A stretch of 64,000 nucleotides of DNA from Macrolepiota albuminosa (Eukaryota > Basidiomycota > Agaricomycetes > Agaricales > Agaricaceae). The translations under genes and the position numbers were made by a program. Below, piece by piece: positions 34,505 to 46,149 of this stretch (positions are counted from its first letter, which is position 1; each line of letters starts with the position of its first letter). A model generated the notes under the pieces. It saw nothing but the letters and a program-made list of their open reading frames with translations. It was not told the DNA's origin and did not search any database. The stretch is from NCBI GenBank assembly GCA_027475525.1, contig JAMWFC010000065.1, forward strand, positions 500,188-564,187, given 5' to 3'.

Positions 34505-36269
34505 ATGGCTACGTATACTCACACTTACTACCCCACGGAGTACCAGACCGACCCTTACGGACGCCCGGTACCCGATCACTACTCCGCGCAGACCCCCCGC
34601 CCCGTCTATCCACCTCTCCCGTACGAACCTCAATATCTCCACCGCCACTGGGCCCCCGACCCGTCCCTCTACGACCTGGGGCCCTCAGCCAGCTGGGCCC
34701 CTCCGCCCAACTTAGCCATGGCACGACCCGTGGAGGTCCCCTCGTACCGGAGCATCCCCGGGGGCCTGCCGGAGACCCCACCTGTACCCAGTGGACCTCG
34801 CCCGATTCCCCCCAGCGAGGGCCCCTTTGCACCTACCCCCTACTACGGTTATCAGCGCCCCGTCCCCCAACCCCGAGAACCCCGAGGACCCCCCTACCCC
34901 GACTACCCCCCTCCCCCTACTACGGTTATCAGCGCCCCGTCCCCCAACCCCGAGAACCCCGAGGACCCCCCTACCCCGACTACCCCCCTTGTCATTACCC
35001 AGCCGCCGCTCCACCCGCTCGAACCCCTCCCTTGCCAATGGGACGACGACGCCTCGAGGAATATGAACGGCAACGGGACGCGGTACTCCGCTCCCTCAGG
35101 ATCTCACTGGAGGACTTTGCGCAACGGACAAGGACGCTGCTCGTGGAATTCGGACACGACGACTTCGAAGGCACTCCAGAGGAATGGGCTCACTGCCTGG
35201 TCGAATTCGGGGATCGCCTCACGCGAGGAGAACTCCCGGAGCAAACCATGGTAAAGTATAGGCGCAATACGATCCTCCAGGAAGAATTACAGCAACTGCT
35301 CGACGAAGTCCACGCGTCCCCCTCCCCTCGGCCCCTCAACGACCCTGCGGACCCAGGTCGCTCAATTCACATTCGACGGGAACCCCCGGAACCGGCCCCA
35401 GCAGCCCCGGCAGCCCCCATGGTCCCCACTCCGGAGCAACGACAACAGGAAGAACAACAAAACACCTCAGCCATGTTGCGGTCCCTCAACCCGGCTGGAG
35501 GCCTCTTCGATCAACCCGCGGCCCGCACGGTAGGCTTGTCAACTCGCTGCAGGGCTAACTCCGTTCCTAGTACCTTCGAGACCTGGGGACAGCCCCAGCC
35601 CGCACGGTAGGCTTGTCAACTCGCTGCAGGGCTAACTCCGTTCCTAGTACCTTCGAGACCTGGGGACAGCCCCAAAGACCCCTGGAACCCCTCCCGCGAA
35701 CAGACAACGCCCGACCCCCGGCCCCGGCGAACCCCGGCAGACCCCGCGCGGACACCCCTAGCACGGACGACACGCTGTGCTACATCGACGAGCTTACGCG
35801 TGGCAACAACGAACCACGTCCCGCGCCCGCGCCCGTCCCGGTACCGCCCCCTACGTCAGCCCCGGTCCCTCCGGAACGCAACTTCCGCCGCGATCCGCCA
35901 CCCCACTTCGACCTACGGTACCGCCCCCTACGTCAGCCCCAGTCCCTCCGGAACGCAACTTCCGCCGCGATCCGCCACCCCACTTCGACCTACGAAACCC
36001 CCTGCGACCCCCGATACAAGCACGACCCTCCCGGGTTGAACGTCCCCCGCGCAACCCAGTACCCGACCCAGCACCCGACCCCCCTCCGCCCGACCCGACA
36101 CCGCCGAACCCTCCCCGACCACCTCCGCCACCCCCAGCTGAACCTCGAGGACGACCCCCAGGCCCTCCACCTCCGCCACTCCCTGCGTGGAGACCCGGGC
36201 CCCCTCCTGGCAGGAACGAACCCCCTTGGGACAACGTGCCTTCCGGTGATGACGCCCAAAGTTTGGTCA
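34505..36269 (+). CDS. Gypsy Gag N-terminal region, Pro-rich
   Basis: ATG 34505 (MATYTHTYYPTEYQTDPYGR). The frame is broken only at three 77-bp duplications (34836-34989, 35521-35674, 35839-35992). Each shifts frame by +2, and collapsing all three gives one frame to 36269. It encodes a Tyr/Pro-rich start, a helical segment (RRRLEEYERQRDAVLRSLRI, FGHDDFEGTPEEWAHCLVEF) and a long Pro/Arg-rich tail. It then runs into a splice-like donor (A|GTAACA at 36270), or would stop at 36286 if unspliced. No known domain is recognised; position and composition say Gag. Confidence 0.65.
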
Positions 36270-37208
36270 GTAACAAATGTAACTAGAGTGTTACCGTACC
36301 AAGAGTGTGCGTTGGGCGCGCTAAAAGTGATTTGAGGAGTCCCGGGCAGGTCCCAGAGAACGCGTCTGTGAAAAAGGGTAAAAGTCGGTAACGGGGTCGG
36401 CAAGTGTCAAGCGCTAAGGTAAAGCGCCTAAGAAAAGAGCGGTAAGTGAACACGGCAAGGTCAACGGCAAGAGCACGGTAAGCTTAGCGAGATCTAAGCG
36501 TCGATAATGCCTGCCGTAGTTGCAAGGCGCGAATAAGTCGAAGTTTAGCGAGAGTCTGCAACTGCCGACGAGTTCGACGTTGCCGACCGTAAATGAGCTC
36601 TTGAGCGTAAGGGAGACTGAAGTAAGTGGGGGAACTCTGGTCTATTCGTCTGATGATTATGGACAAGTCGGTAAGTACTATATATACTACAAGGAGTTCA
36701 CCGTCGCCAGTGACCAACCATCGCCAAAGTGCGGTAAACTGGAAAATTTCATAGGGGTAGCTCCAACGGTTTCAGATCCCTACCGTCCATTCAAGAGCCT
36801 TAGCGACGCCAGGCGACAGATCGTGAAGCTAAACCATCACTCCATCACCCTTCTGTCTGTCCAAAGTGCTTAGCGATGTCAGGTGCCGAATCGAGGCGCT
36901 AAGCGATGTCAGACGCCAAGGTCAAACACCAAGCTGTCCGTCAGTTTTTGATAGATCATCAAGCTTCTCGCTAAGCGCTGTCGTCAGTGACTGATGCCAT
37001 CTGTCAGTTGTCATTCTGTCTGCCGATCAGCGCTATCACTGATTGGATCTGCTTCTTGCCGTGCGCGGCCATCAGAAATGGCTTAAAATAGGTAGAACAC
37101 GTGCGCTAAGTTCGGAACAAGTGCGGCAAGGTTTCCGGAGCCGGTGCCGAGCCTGCCGTTGATGCGCCTAACCTGTATAGGGTCCTATCACCGGGCGCGG
37201 ACCCCCAG
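36270..37208 (+). other. 939-bp non-coding block inside gag, candidate intron
   Basis: Begins GTAACA, ends CCCCCAG. Removing it joins the upstream Gag frame (LV, phase 1) to the downstream one (SEPSGGGPPGG) without a shift. It has no long ORF and carries at least eight TTAGCG/CGCTAA motifs and related AAGCG words. It could be a retroelement intron, a regulatory spacer or an old insertion. Confidence 0.45.
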
Positions 37209-38558
37209 GTGAGCCATCCGGAGGAGGACCTCCCGGCGGGTGGGGTCCCACCCTTGGTGCTTTTCCTCCCCAAGGAGGGGGGGGTAATCACTACTACTAC
37301 TATTACAATGCTGGCCCTCCTCCCCGCAACGCTGCCGGACCGGACGACGCTCGCGACGCCCTCGCCCACGAAGGACGATTGGACATCCAAAAGCCCGACG
37401 CTTTCACGGGCTGGGACCCCCAAAAATGGCGTACCTTCCTCACTCAGTGTCTCAATACATTTCAGGCAAAGCCGCTCACGTTTCAGGTTGACAGCTCCCA
37501 GGTGGCCTTTGCCGCATCATACCTCCAGGGGATTGCCTTCGATCACTACACAGCCCTCATCCAGTTCGACCCTAACAACCCGGCACTCGCTCGCTGGCAA
37601 GCCTTCGTCGACGAGTTCTCCGGGAAATTTGGGATATACGACACCATGGCCGAGGCCGAGGACAACCTCTTCAACCTCCGGATGCGCCCGGAAGAGCGTT
37701 TCACCACCTTTATCGTACGTTTTGAGAAGAAAGCTTACAAAACAGGTTGGAACTACAGCGCCCTCCGGTACGCCCTCCGCCGTGCCCTGCCACAACGCAT
37801 CAAGGACGTCCTCTGACTCGCCCCGAAACAACCCTCCTACGACGGATACAAGGCCCTTGTCATGCAGATCGACCAACGCTACTGGGAAGACCGCAGCGAG
37901 TATTCAAATTCCCGACCCCCCTGGAACCCTAGAGGAGGACCCCCTTGGCCCTCCGGCGAAGCCCCCAACCCCCAAGGTCGGAACCCTCCCGACCCCCCTG
38001 GAACCCTAGAGGAGGACCCCCTTGGCCCTCCGGCGAAGCCCCCAACCCCCAAGGTCAAAACCCCGGCCCCCCCGCGTTCCCTGGCGGCCGACCCCCAGTG
38101 AGTCGCGGCCCGCCCAATGCTAACCCCGGCAGCGGCGCCCGCCCCCAGGCCCAACTCAACGCCGCCGTGGCCGCCCACGACCCGGGCGACGTGCCAAGCC
38201 CCGAGGAACCCCCGGAAGACCCCGAAGGCTTTGACTTCAACGACGAACGGGACGAAGAGGCCCTCCGGGCCAACCGGCTTCAAAAGAAGGGATGACCCTA
38301 GATCGAAGTCCCGACGGATGTGCAGGAACGACGGAGAAGGGAGGGTGTCTGCATACTCTGTGGTGAGAAAGACCATTGATCGAAGTCCCGACGGATGTGC
38401 AGGAACGACGGAGAAGGGAGGGTGTCTGCATACTCTGTGGTGAGAAAGACCATTTTATCTCCGAGTGCCCCAAACGACAGGTCATGGGACGTGCCACCTG
38501 GACCTTTGAAGGAGAGGACGCCACCTACGAGTATTCGGAAAACGACCCAGCAATTTAG
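37209..38558 (+). pseudogene. Gypsy Gag C-terminal region with zinc knuckle
   Basis: Retrotransposon Gag domain from about 37370: DIQKPDAFTGWDPQKWRTFL, VAFAASYLQGIAFDHYTAL, WQAFVDEFSGKFGIYDTMAE, RPEERFTTFIVRFE, LRRALPQRIKDVL. An in-frame TGA at 37814-37816 precedes LAPKQPSYDGY. Two 77-bp duplications (37910-38063, 38301-38454) and a stop cluster at 38293-38300 follow. The knuckle is CILCGEKDHFISEC. Gag ends at TAG 38556-38558, with the protease frame one base back. Confidence 0.85.
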
Positions 38559-41500
38559 ACCTGGAAGACGCCCTAAATCGCGGAATCGACCCCGACGTCT
38601 TCTCCGCCCCGGTCTCACATCTTCGCTCTACGACACTCATACAGGACACCCTCACGGCTTATCTACCCTCCCACTCTTCGCACTCCCTCCTCCTCAAAAC
38701 CCGCCTCACCCCCTCCGGAACTCCCCTCAACACCCTCGTCGACAGTGGCGCCACCGACAACTTCATCAATGAAGCATGGTCTACCTCCCCTCCGGAACTC
38801 CCCTCAACACCCTCGTCGACAGTGGCGCCACCGACAACTTCATCAATGAAGCATGGTCTACCTCCGCCCCGGAACCCGCCCAGCAGCTCCCGGTCCCGGT
38901 ACGGCTCTGCCTCTTCAACGAAGACGCCTCTACGGCGGGGAACATCACTCATTTTGTGCGTATGCCCGTTACTTTTGCCAACGGACAGACTCACACCCTC
39001 CGGATGTTGATAACCAAAGTCCACCCTTCCGCACCCCTGGTCCTAGGACTCCCGTGGCTCCGAGACACCAATCCCTGCATCGATTGGCGACATCTTACCC
39101 TTCGCCTGACCCGGGACCCGACGCCCGACGACCAGCAACTCCCCTTCGACATCCCCCACTCCCCCGACCCTACCCCGAAGGACGGGCCCCCACCACCCCC
39201 CGGACTCCAGTCTCGTTCATCCCGATCCTTCATCATCAATGCCAGGTTGGACGGCGCCCCAGGACCGGTATCGGCCCTCATCGACAGCGGAGCCACCGGA
39301 GTTTTCATCAGCGATGCTCTCGACCTCCCCCACGACTCCCTCGACCAACCCCTCTGCCTGCAGCGCCTCGACGGCACCCCCTCCTCCTCCGGCCCCATCC
39401 AGAGGTCTCACTCAGGGCGCGTGACCCTTGACAACGACTACCAGTTCACCTCCGACTTCCTGGTCACGCGACTTCACGAATCGACCCCGATGGTGCTGGG
39501 ACTACCCTGGCTGCGCGACACGAACCCCGACATCGATTGGAGACGCGACTTCACGAATCGACCCCGATGGTGCTGGGACTACCCTGGCTGCGCGACACGA
39601 ACCCCGACATCGATTGGAGAATGCTCACCATGACCTTCCCGGGACCCGAAGACCACCCCTCGACCGCCGTGCACCTCCGGGCCCTAGGGAACGACCCGAC
39701 GCCCGACACTCCCGGGACGACTGCCGCACCTCCCATGCCCGTCCGAGACTGCAAGGCCCCCGATCGACCCCCAAACATTCCTCGGAACAAGTACAAGGGG
39801 CCGAACTACCCCTGCCGGTCTCAGACACGCAGGCCCCCGATCGACCCCCAAACATTCCTCGGAACAAGTACAAGGGGCCGAACTACCCCTGCCGGTCTCA
39901 GACATGCATCACACCCGCTCCGGCCGATGCTTCCGCGACCCCGATCGATCCGAGCGCACTCGACATTAGGATCATCGGGGCCGCCCCCTTCGCCCGCCTC
40001 ATGAAGGATGGGACTCCCACGTTTCAGCTACACACCTCGCCCTCTCTTCCGGAAGAACACCTACGAGGGGATGCTATCCCTCCGGAACAGAAAACCGAGG
40101 AGCAAATCCTCCGAGAAGTAGTTCCCCCGGAATATCACGAGTTCGCTGACGTATTCTCCGAAGGAGACGCCAAGGAGATCCCCCCTCATCGCCCCTATGA
40201 TCACACCATCATCACGAGTTCGCTGACGTATTCTCCGAAGGAGACGCCAAGGAGATCCCCCCTCATCGCCCCTATGATCACACCATCGACCTTGAGGAAG
40301 GAGCCACCCCCCCTTTCAGCAAGGTCTACAACATGTCGGAGGTCGAACTCCGGGCTCTCAAGGACTACCTCGACGAGATGCTTGGTAAGGGATTCATCTG
40401 ACCCTCCGCCTCCGCCGCCGGAGCCCCGGTTCTATTCGCCAAGAAGAAGGACGGCTCGCTCCGACTCTGTGTCGACTACCGGGGACTCAATAAGATCACC
40501 AAGAAGAACCGCTACCCGCTCCCGCTCATCGGCGACCTGGTCGATCGACTCCGCAGCGCCAAGGTCTACACGAAGATCGACCTCCGCTCCGGTTACAACA
40601 ACGTCCGCATCGCCCCGGGACACGAGTGGAAAACCGCGTTCCGCACGCGGTATGGTCTGTTTGAGTACCTTGTGATGCCTTTCGGAATGACTAACTCCCC
40701 CGCCACGTTCCAATACTTTATGAACGACATCTTCCACGACATGAGCGACGTCTTCGTGATCGTCTATCTGGACGACATCCTCATCTATTCCGACTCACCG
40801 GAGGATCACCAGAAGCATGTCCGGCAAGTCCTCGAACGCCTCCGGGAGCACAACCTCCACGCCAAGCCCAAGAAGTGTTCATTCCATACGGAAGAGGTTG
40901 AGTATCTTGGCGTCATCGTATCCCCGAACGGCGTTTGCATGGACCCCCACAAGGTCGAGGCCATCGTCAACTGGCCGCAGCCCCGGAACGTCAAGGAAGT
41001 ACAGTCCTTCCTGGGTTTCGCTAACTTCTACCGGAGGTTTATAGACAACTACTCTGGGATCACGAAACCCCTCAACTGGCTCACGCGTAAGGACATCGCC
41101 TGGAACTGAGACAGTAAGTGCCAGAGCGTCTTTAACCTGCTCAAGGAGGCTTTCACAGTCGCCCCGGTACTCCGGCACTACGACCTGGCCCTCCCGATCA
41201 TCCTGGAATGTGACGCGTCCGACTACGCCATCGCCGGGATCCTCTCACAGATGGAGTCTGACGGTGGGGAGCCCCGGCCAGTCGCTTTCTACACCCGGTC
41301 CATGATCGACGCCGAGCTCAACTACGACATTTACGACAAGGAACTCCTCGCCATCGTCGAAGCCTTCAAGCAATGGCGGGCCTACCTCAAGGGAGCCCAG
41401 CACCAGATCCAGGTCTATTCGGATCATAATAACCTGCAGTACTTCACCACGACCAAGCAACTCAGTCGACGACAGGCCCGATGGTCCGAGATCCTCTCGA

Positions 41501-43149
41501 AATACGACTTCACGATCCAGTACCGCCCAGGACGACTTGGCGCCAAGCCCGATGCCCTCACCCGTTGACCGGACGTCTACCCCAAGAAGTCATTTGAGGC
41601 GGAACGCAATGCGTTCAATCATCGTGTGATGATCCCTCCCGAACATCTGAATGCCATACTGATCTTAAATGATGAAGGAACCCTGAACCAGATCTGTCGC
41701 GCTCCCCGAGACAAGTACTTCACCGATCACGACCCCCGAAACTCTTCCGACGGAACCGACCGGGACCCTGCCTTCTCCTTGTCCCCCGACGAAAAACTCC
41801 TCCTCCGGGATGGCCGCATCTACGTCCCAGATCACGCCTGACTCCGCTACGATGTCCTCCGTCAACACCACGATCACAAGCTCCGGGGACACCCTGGGAT
41901 ACGTAAGACTCTCCAGCTGATCTCTCGGACTTACTTTTGGCCAGGGTTGAAGAAGGACGTGACCCGCTACATTCGATCATGTGAACCCTGCCTCCGGGCC
42001 AAGGTCCCCCGACACTGACCATATGGACTCCTGAAACCCCTGCCAGTCGGACGACGCCCCTGGTGATCCATATCCCTGGACCACATCGTCGAACTCCCGG
42101 AATCTGAAGAGTTCGATGCCATTCTCGTCGTTGTGTGTAGGCTAACCAAACAGGGCATCTTCCTACCCTGCCACACCACAGACACCGCCCCGGACTTCGC
42201 CCAGCTGTTCCTCGAGCACGTCTTCGCCAAACATGGACTCCCAGACGACATCGTCTCCGACCGTGGCCCTCTCTTTGTGTCCAAGTTTTGGACTTCCCTG
42301 TGTAAGGCACTTGAAGTAAAAACTAACCTCTCTACCGCCTACCACCCCGAAACCGACGGCCAAACCAAAAGGGTCAACCAGTCTCTCGAGCAGTACCTCC
42401 GACTGTACGTCAACTACTTGCAGGACGACTGGCGCGCTGAGCTCCCCCTGGCCGAGTTTACCTACAACAACACGCCGCACTCTGCCACCGGGGTATCCCC
42501 CTTCTTTGCCAACAAGGGATACCACCCTCGACTGACACTCTCGCTCCGGGACATCCCGTCGCACGCCGCCCACGAGGTCGCCCGGGATCTCCAATCCCTT
42601 CACGAGTTTCTCTGGGAAGAGATCGACACCGCGAACCGGGCCTACGTGAAACACGCCGACCGGAAACGGGAAGACACCCCCGACTGGGCCCCCGGGACAA
42701 AGGTATGGTTAGATCGACGACACCTCCGCACCCGCCGGCCCTCCCCAAAACTCGATCACAAGCGTCTCAGCCCGTTCAAAATATTGAAGAAGGTCTCATC
42801 CCACGCCTACAAGATCGAGCTCCCTCCGGGACTAAAAGGTCTGCACCCGGTATTCCACGTCCGCCTCCTGGAACGACACCCCCCGGATCCTTTCCCCGAA
42901 CGGCGCCCCGAGCCCCCTCCCCCGGTCGAGGTCGAGGACGAGTACCACTACGAAGTTGAAGACATCCTCGACTCCCGGAACATTCGTGGACGACCCCACT
43001 TCCTCGTACGGTGGAAGGGATACGGCCCGGAAGACGACACCTGGGAACCGCGTCGAAACCTCGAAGGCGCCCTCGACAAACTCCGGAACTTCCAACAACG
43101 GCACCCGGGAGACGACCTTCCCGGGCGCAGGACTCACAGACGGCAGTAG
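38555..43149 (+). pseudogene. Gypsy pol: protease, RT, RNase H, integrase, chromodomain
   Basis: After collapse of the 77-bp duplications at 38710, 39466, 39754 and 40134, one frame runs to TAG 43147. It reads through protease (LNTLVDSGATDNFIN; a second DSGATGVF region at about 39290), RT ([28 protein letters not shown]), RNase H (ECDASDYAIAGILSQ, YSDHNNLQYF), the integrase zinc finger (HPGIRKT...CEPCLRAK), integrase catalytic core ([28 protein letters not shown]) and chromodomain ([28 protein letters not shown]). Six in-frame stops remain, all TGA: 40399, 41107, 41566, 41839, 42016 and 42064. Note K in GQTKRVNQ where Glu is usual for the catalytic residue. Confidence 0.92.
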
Positions 43150-43713
43150 TGGGCGTAACCCCCGCCTCTGGGCTCAGTAGAGATTCAACTCCCATGTATA
43201 CTTTCTGCTTTCCCTTTCGGCAGTAGTGGGCGTAACCCCCGCCTCTGGGCTCAGTAGAGATTCAACTCCCATGTATACTTTCTGCTTTCCCTTTCTAGAT
43301 CTTACTCTCTTTTAGTACTTTCCCATAGTAGTGTCCCGGATTCTGGGCAAGGTACTCTTTCTCATTTCCCTGCCGCCTTACTTACACCATTTTGAGTACG
43401 ACGACCGAGTATATACATTTTGCTACAAGTACAATATTTCACAAGCCTATAGACGAGCCAAGACGAGAACCAACGAAATTACCGACCCTTGCTCCCTCCC
43501 TCCCCAGGCCAGCCTCGAAACCCCTCCCCCATCCCCTCCGGACCGTGCTCCCGCAATACTTCCTTGGCCAACTGTTCCCAGGATGGGAGCGACTCACCCT
43601 CGTCCAGAACTTTCTCGAACCAGGAGCCGGGGGCGGGCATGTTTCTCCGCCGGTGTGCCGACACCACCCGCTCCAGCAGGTTGAGGCCCCGTTCTACCCC
43701 GGGAGTCGTCACC
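43150..43713. other. Gypsy post-pol region
   Basis: Untranslated tail of the sense transcript. It includes the 77-bp duplication at 43141-43294 and, on the minus strand, a purine run (GGGGAGGGAGGGAGCAAGG) at about 43490 that could be a polypurine tract for the antisense unit. No 3' LTR follows pol here, which is abnormal. Confidence 0.5.
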
Positions 43714-45188
43714 TCAGGGCGCTGCCCCTCCTGCAGCGCCGCGAGTGCCGCGGCCGCCCCGTCCAAGAGTAGGCGGTGCTCTCGGGCCCAGCCTGGAAAT
43801 GTCAGTGGGGAATTGAACCCGAGGATAGGAGGACTCACTTAACGAGGCCATACGGGCCACCACCACGTCCCAGCGTAGGGCCTCCGCCAACCCCTCACCC
43901 CCCAGAAGTCCCACTTCCTGCCCAAGCCTCGCCCTCAGAGCCTCTAACTCGGCCTCCGCTTCCCCCCAGGCGACCCTAGCCTCCTCCAGGTCTCGGGCCA
44001 TCGCCTCCTGACCCTCCTCCAGATCCTGCCCGGCCACCGCCTCCTCCCTCGCCCCCTCCCCGTGGCCCCCCTGCTCCGGCTCCTGCAGGGCCCCGACTTT
44101 GCCAGCCTGGAGTCCCCCGGACAGGGGGGAGAATGTTGCTGGGGACAGGCGTGGGGGTGAAACCGGAAGTGGGGTCTCCAGGGGCAAGCGCGCCTTCTTG
44201 GAGGGCCCCGGGGAAGGGCTAGGCGACGCCCGCCGCTTCCCCTTGTCTGGGCGCCCCTCAGGTTGCTCCCGCCCTGGGGCACCGGACCGGGTCACCCGGC
44301 GCATGATCAAGACCACGGGCCGGCCCCGGCTGCCCACCCGGACGAACCCCCACCCTCCTGCCCCACCCCCAGGGGCCTCCCCCGGCACCTCCTCCTGGAC
44401 CGCCGCCGCCCCCACGACCCAATCCTTCTCCTCCACCCCCATCCTCCGGGTGATCCCTCCCAACGGCCAACCCTGCTCCCGCGAGACGCAATACGCCCTC
44501 CAAAGGGCCGAAACAGAACATCGCTCATGATTGAGGCGACAGGCCTCGCACACGGAAGTGTCACGCCAGGACAAGGCGGACGGGACCTCGAACGAGCACG
44601 TCACCGAACGACGTGCGCAGTGGAGACACTAGGATGGATTAGCTGCGGGACCAGAGGTATGAAGTCACTTACCGGCCCGTTGCTAATACACCAGGCATGG
44701 GGAGGCAGGCCCCGGGGCCTCACCAACGCCCCCTCAACGGCCTCCTGCGTTGCGCTGGCCCACTCAACGTGCTGGGCCTCTGGGACCTCAGAAATGGCCC
44801 CCACCGCCATCCCGGAGCGACGGAAACGAGGGGCGACCAGCCTGGGGCGAGGAGGGGGAGGGGGACGGGGGGGACGCATGGTCATCCGTGCAAAAGTGGG
44901 TGTGGGACGACTGGCACCTGAAGAACCCCCGGGACCTGCACCAGGAACAGGCTCTGGGAGCCGGCTGGGACCCGCCTCCGGGGCAGTAATGTTGTGTTGT
45001 TCTGAAAAGGGAAGGTCAGTAGCGACAAACGGGCGGCGTGGGAAGCACTCACATTGTTGCGCGAGAGCCGCCACGCGCTCCCGGTCCAGGCGCGCTCGGT
45101 ATCGCGCGTCCCGGGCCTCCCAGGCCATGAGGGGCGCGACCTCGTTAGTTTGGGGAGGCGTCGGGGAATGGGTTGGCGTACGCGACAT
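43714..45188 (-). pseudogene. antisense accessory ORF of the Gypsy unit, Cys-motif protein
   Basis: Minus-strand frame from ATG 45188 (MSRTPTHSPTPPQTNEV) with MAWEARDARYRARLDRERVA, ISEVPEAQHVEWA and SNGPVSDFIPLVPQLI, ending in TGA at 44601. The adjoining frame from about 44604 continues with VCEACRLNHERC and SALWRAYCVSREQGWPL, then a Ser/Pro-rich basic tail (KGKRRASPSPSPGPSKKARL) and an acidic helical segment (LEEGQEAMARDLEEARVAW). A one-base shift joins the two, so the copy is probably a single broken gene. The CxxC...C cluster suggests metal binding. I recall similar retroelement-linked hypothetical proteins in mushrooms, but no function. It lies directly downstream of an LTR in its own orientation. 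Confidence 0.6.
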
Positions 45189-45318
45189 GTTTGGACTTGA
45201 CGGTAAAATTTTTTTTTTCGATACGTGGCGAGTCAGGTGCCAGGTCCCACGGTTGAACCCCGGTCCGAACCACCGGCTACGCGTGCCTCGGAGGGTCTCA
45301 GCGCTGAGGGGGGGGTGA

Positions 45319-46149
45319 TGTCACGACCCCTCCCCTCCAGGCCCACCCTGGGACACCCCCGGAACACCATCCGGGACCCTCCCTCCGACCCCACAGGACA
45401 CGCCCCGCCATCACGACCGCCGACACCGCCATCATGCGCATCAAGGACCGCCATCAGCCGCCATCAGCCCCGATCAACGATCGGATCACGCGACTCGTTC
45501 CCGGCCATCACACATCACGCATCACGACTCCCCCCGCATCAATTGATCGCGCGCCCCACACGCGCGATCCCGGTATACAGTCCCTGCCCGCTACTCAATG
45601 ACCCCCGGAACCCATCACAGACACCCCGGAATTCCGAGACCTGGTCCCGTAGTACTTATAGTGTAGTTCCTTGTTGTATTCGCTAGTCTTGATATTACCT
45701 ACACTGCTACTTGTTTTACTTTGGTTATTTGCATGCCCTTTTGCTTGACTGGTACGCCTTGATTGGTACGCTTCGACTGGCACGCCTAAGTATTCGCATG
45801 CTCTAAGTTTTGGTACTTTGCTTGACTGGTACGCCTTGATTGGTACGCTTCGACTGGCACGCCTAAGTATTCGCATGCTCTAAGTTTTGGTACGCACTTT
45901 GCGACTCTTGATTTACTAACTTGGTCTCGTCTTAGAACCCCCGGTTCGCGACTCGACCCCCTCTAACCTCAGTTACCTCCAACCCAAAACCCCCGGACTC
46001 TAATCCCCTATCCCGGGATTACCCCTGTCCTCGTCTTGAACCCCGGAGTCCTAGCCCTGGAGTTCCAGACACCCAAGTATTCGTAGGTCAAGTCCGCATT
46101 GTAAGGGCGTTGCTTTCCCGGAAAGCCCCCGACTCAGCGGAACCTGACA
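45319..46149 (-). repeat. full Gypsy LTR in inverted orientation
   Basis: Reverse-complement copy of the 754-bp LTR, with one extra 77 bp (45740-45893). 831 minus 77 is exactly 754. Leader sequence matching 34394-34470 continues to about 45235 on the minus strand, heading into the antisense ORF. Confidence 0.92.

Noticed and set aside
36400..37000. TTAGCG words as telomere-like repeats
   Set aside because: They are dispersed, on both strands, and are not TTAGGG tandem arrays.
34394..38300. Long GC-rich minus-strand frames overlapping Gypsy gag
   Set aside because: They are low-complexity Gly/Arg shadows of the Pro-rich sense frame with no domain support.
40399..42066. UGA recoding (selenocysteine, or Trp/Arg reassignment) in the Gypsy pol frame
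   Set aside because: Host genes here use TGA and other stops normally, and the TGA codons fall where CGA or TGG is expected, so CpG decay is simpler.
34836..43294. Regular tandem direct repeats that could suggest a satellite or CRISPR-like array
   Set aside because: Each locus has only two copies of a different sequence, always 77 bp apart, inside coding sequence; this is an assembly pattern.
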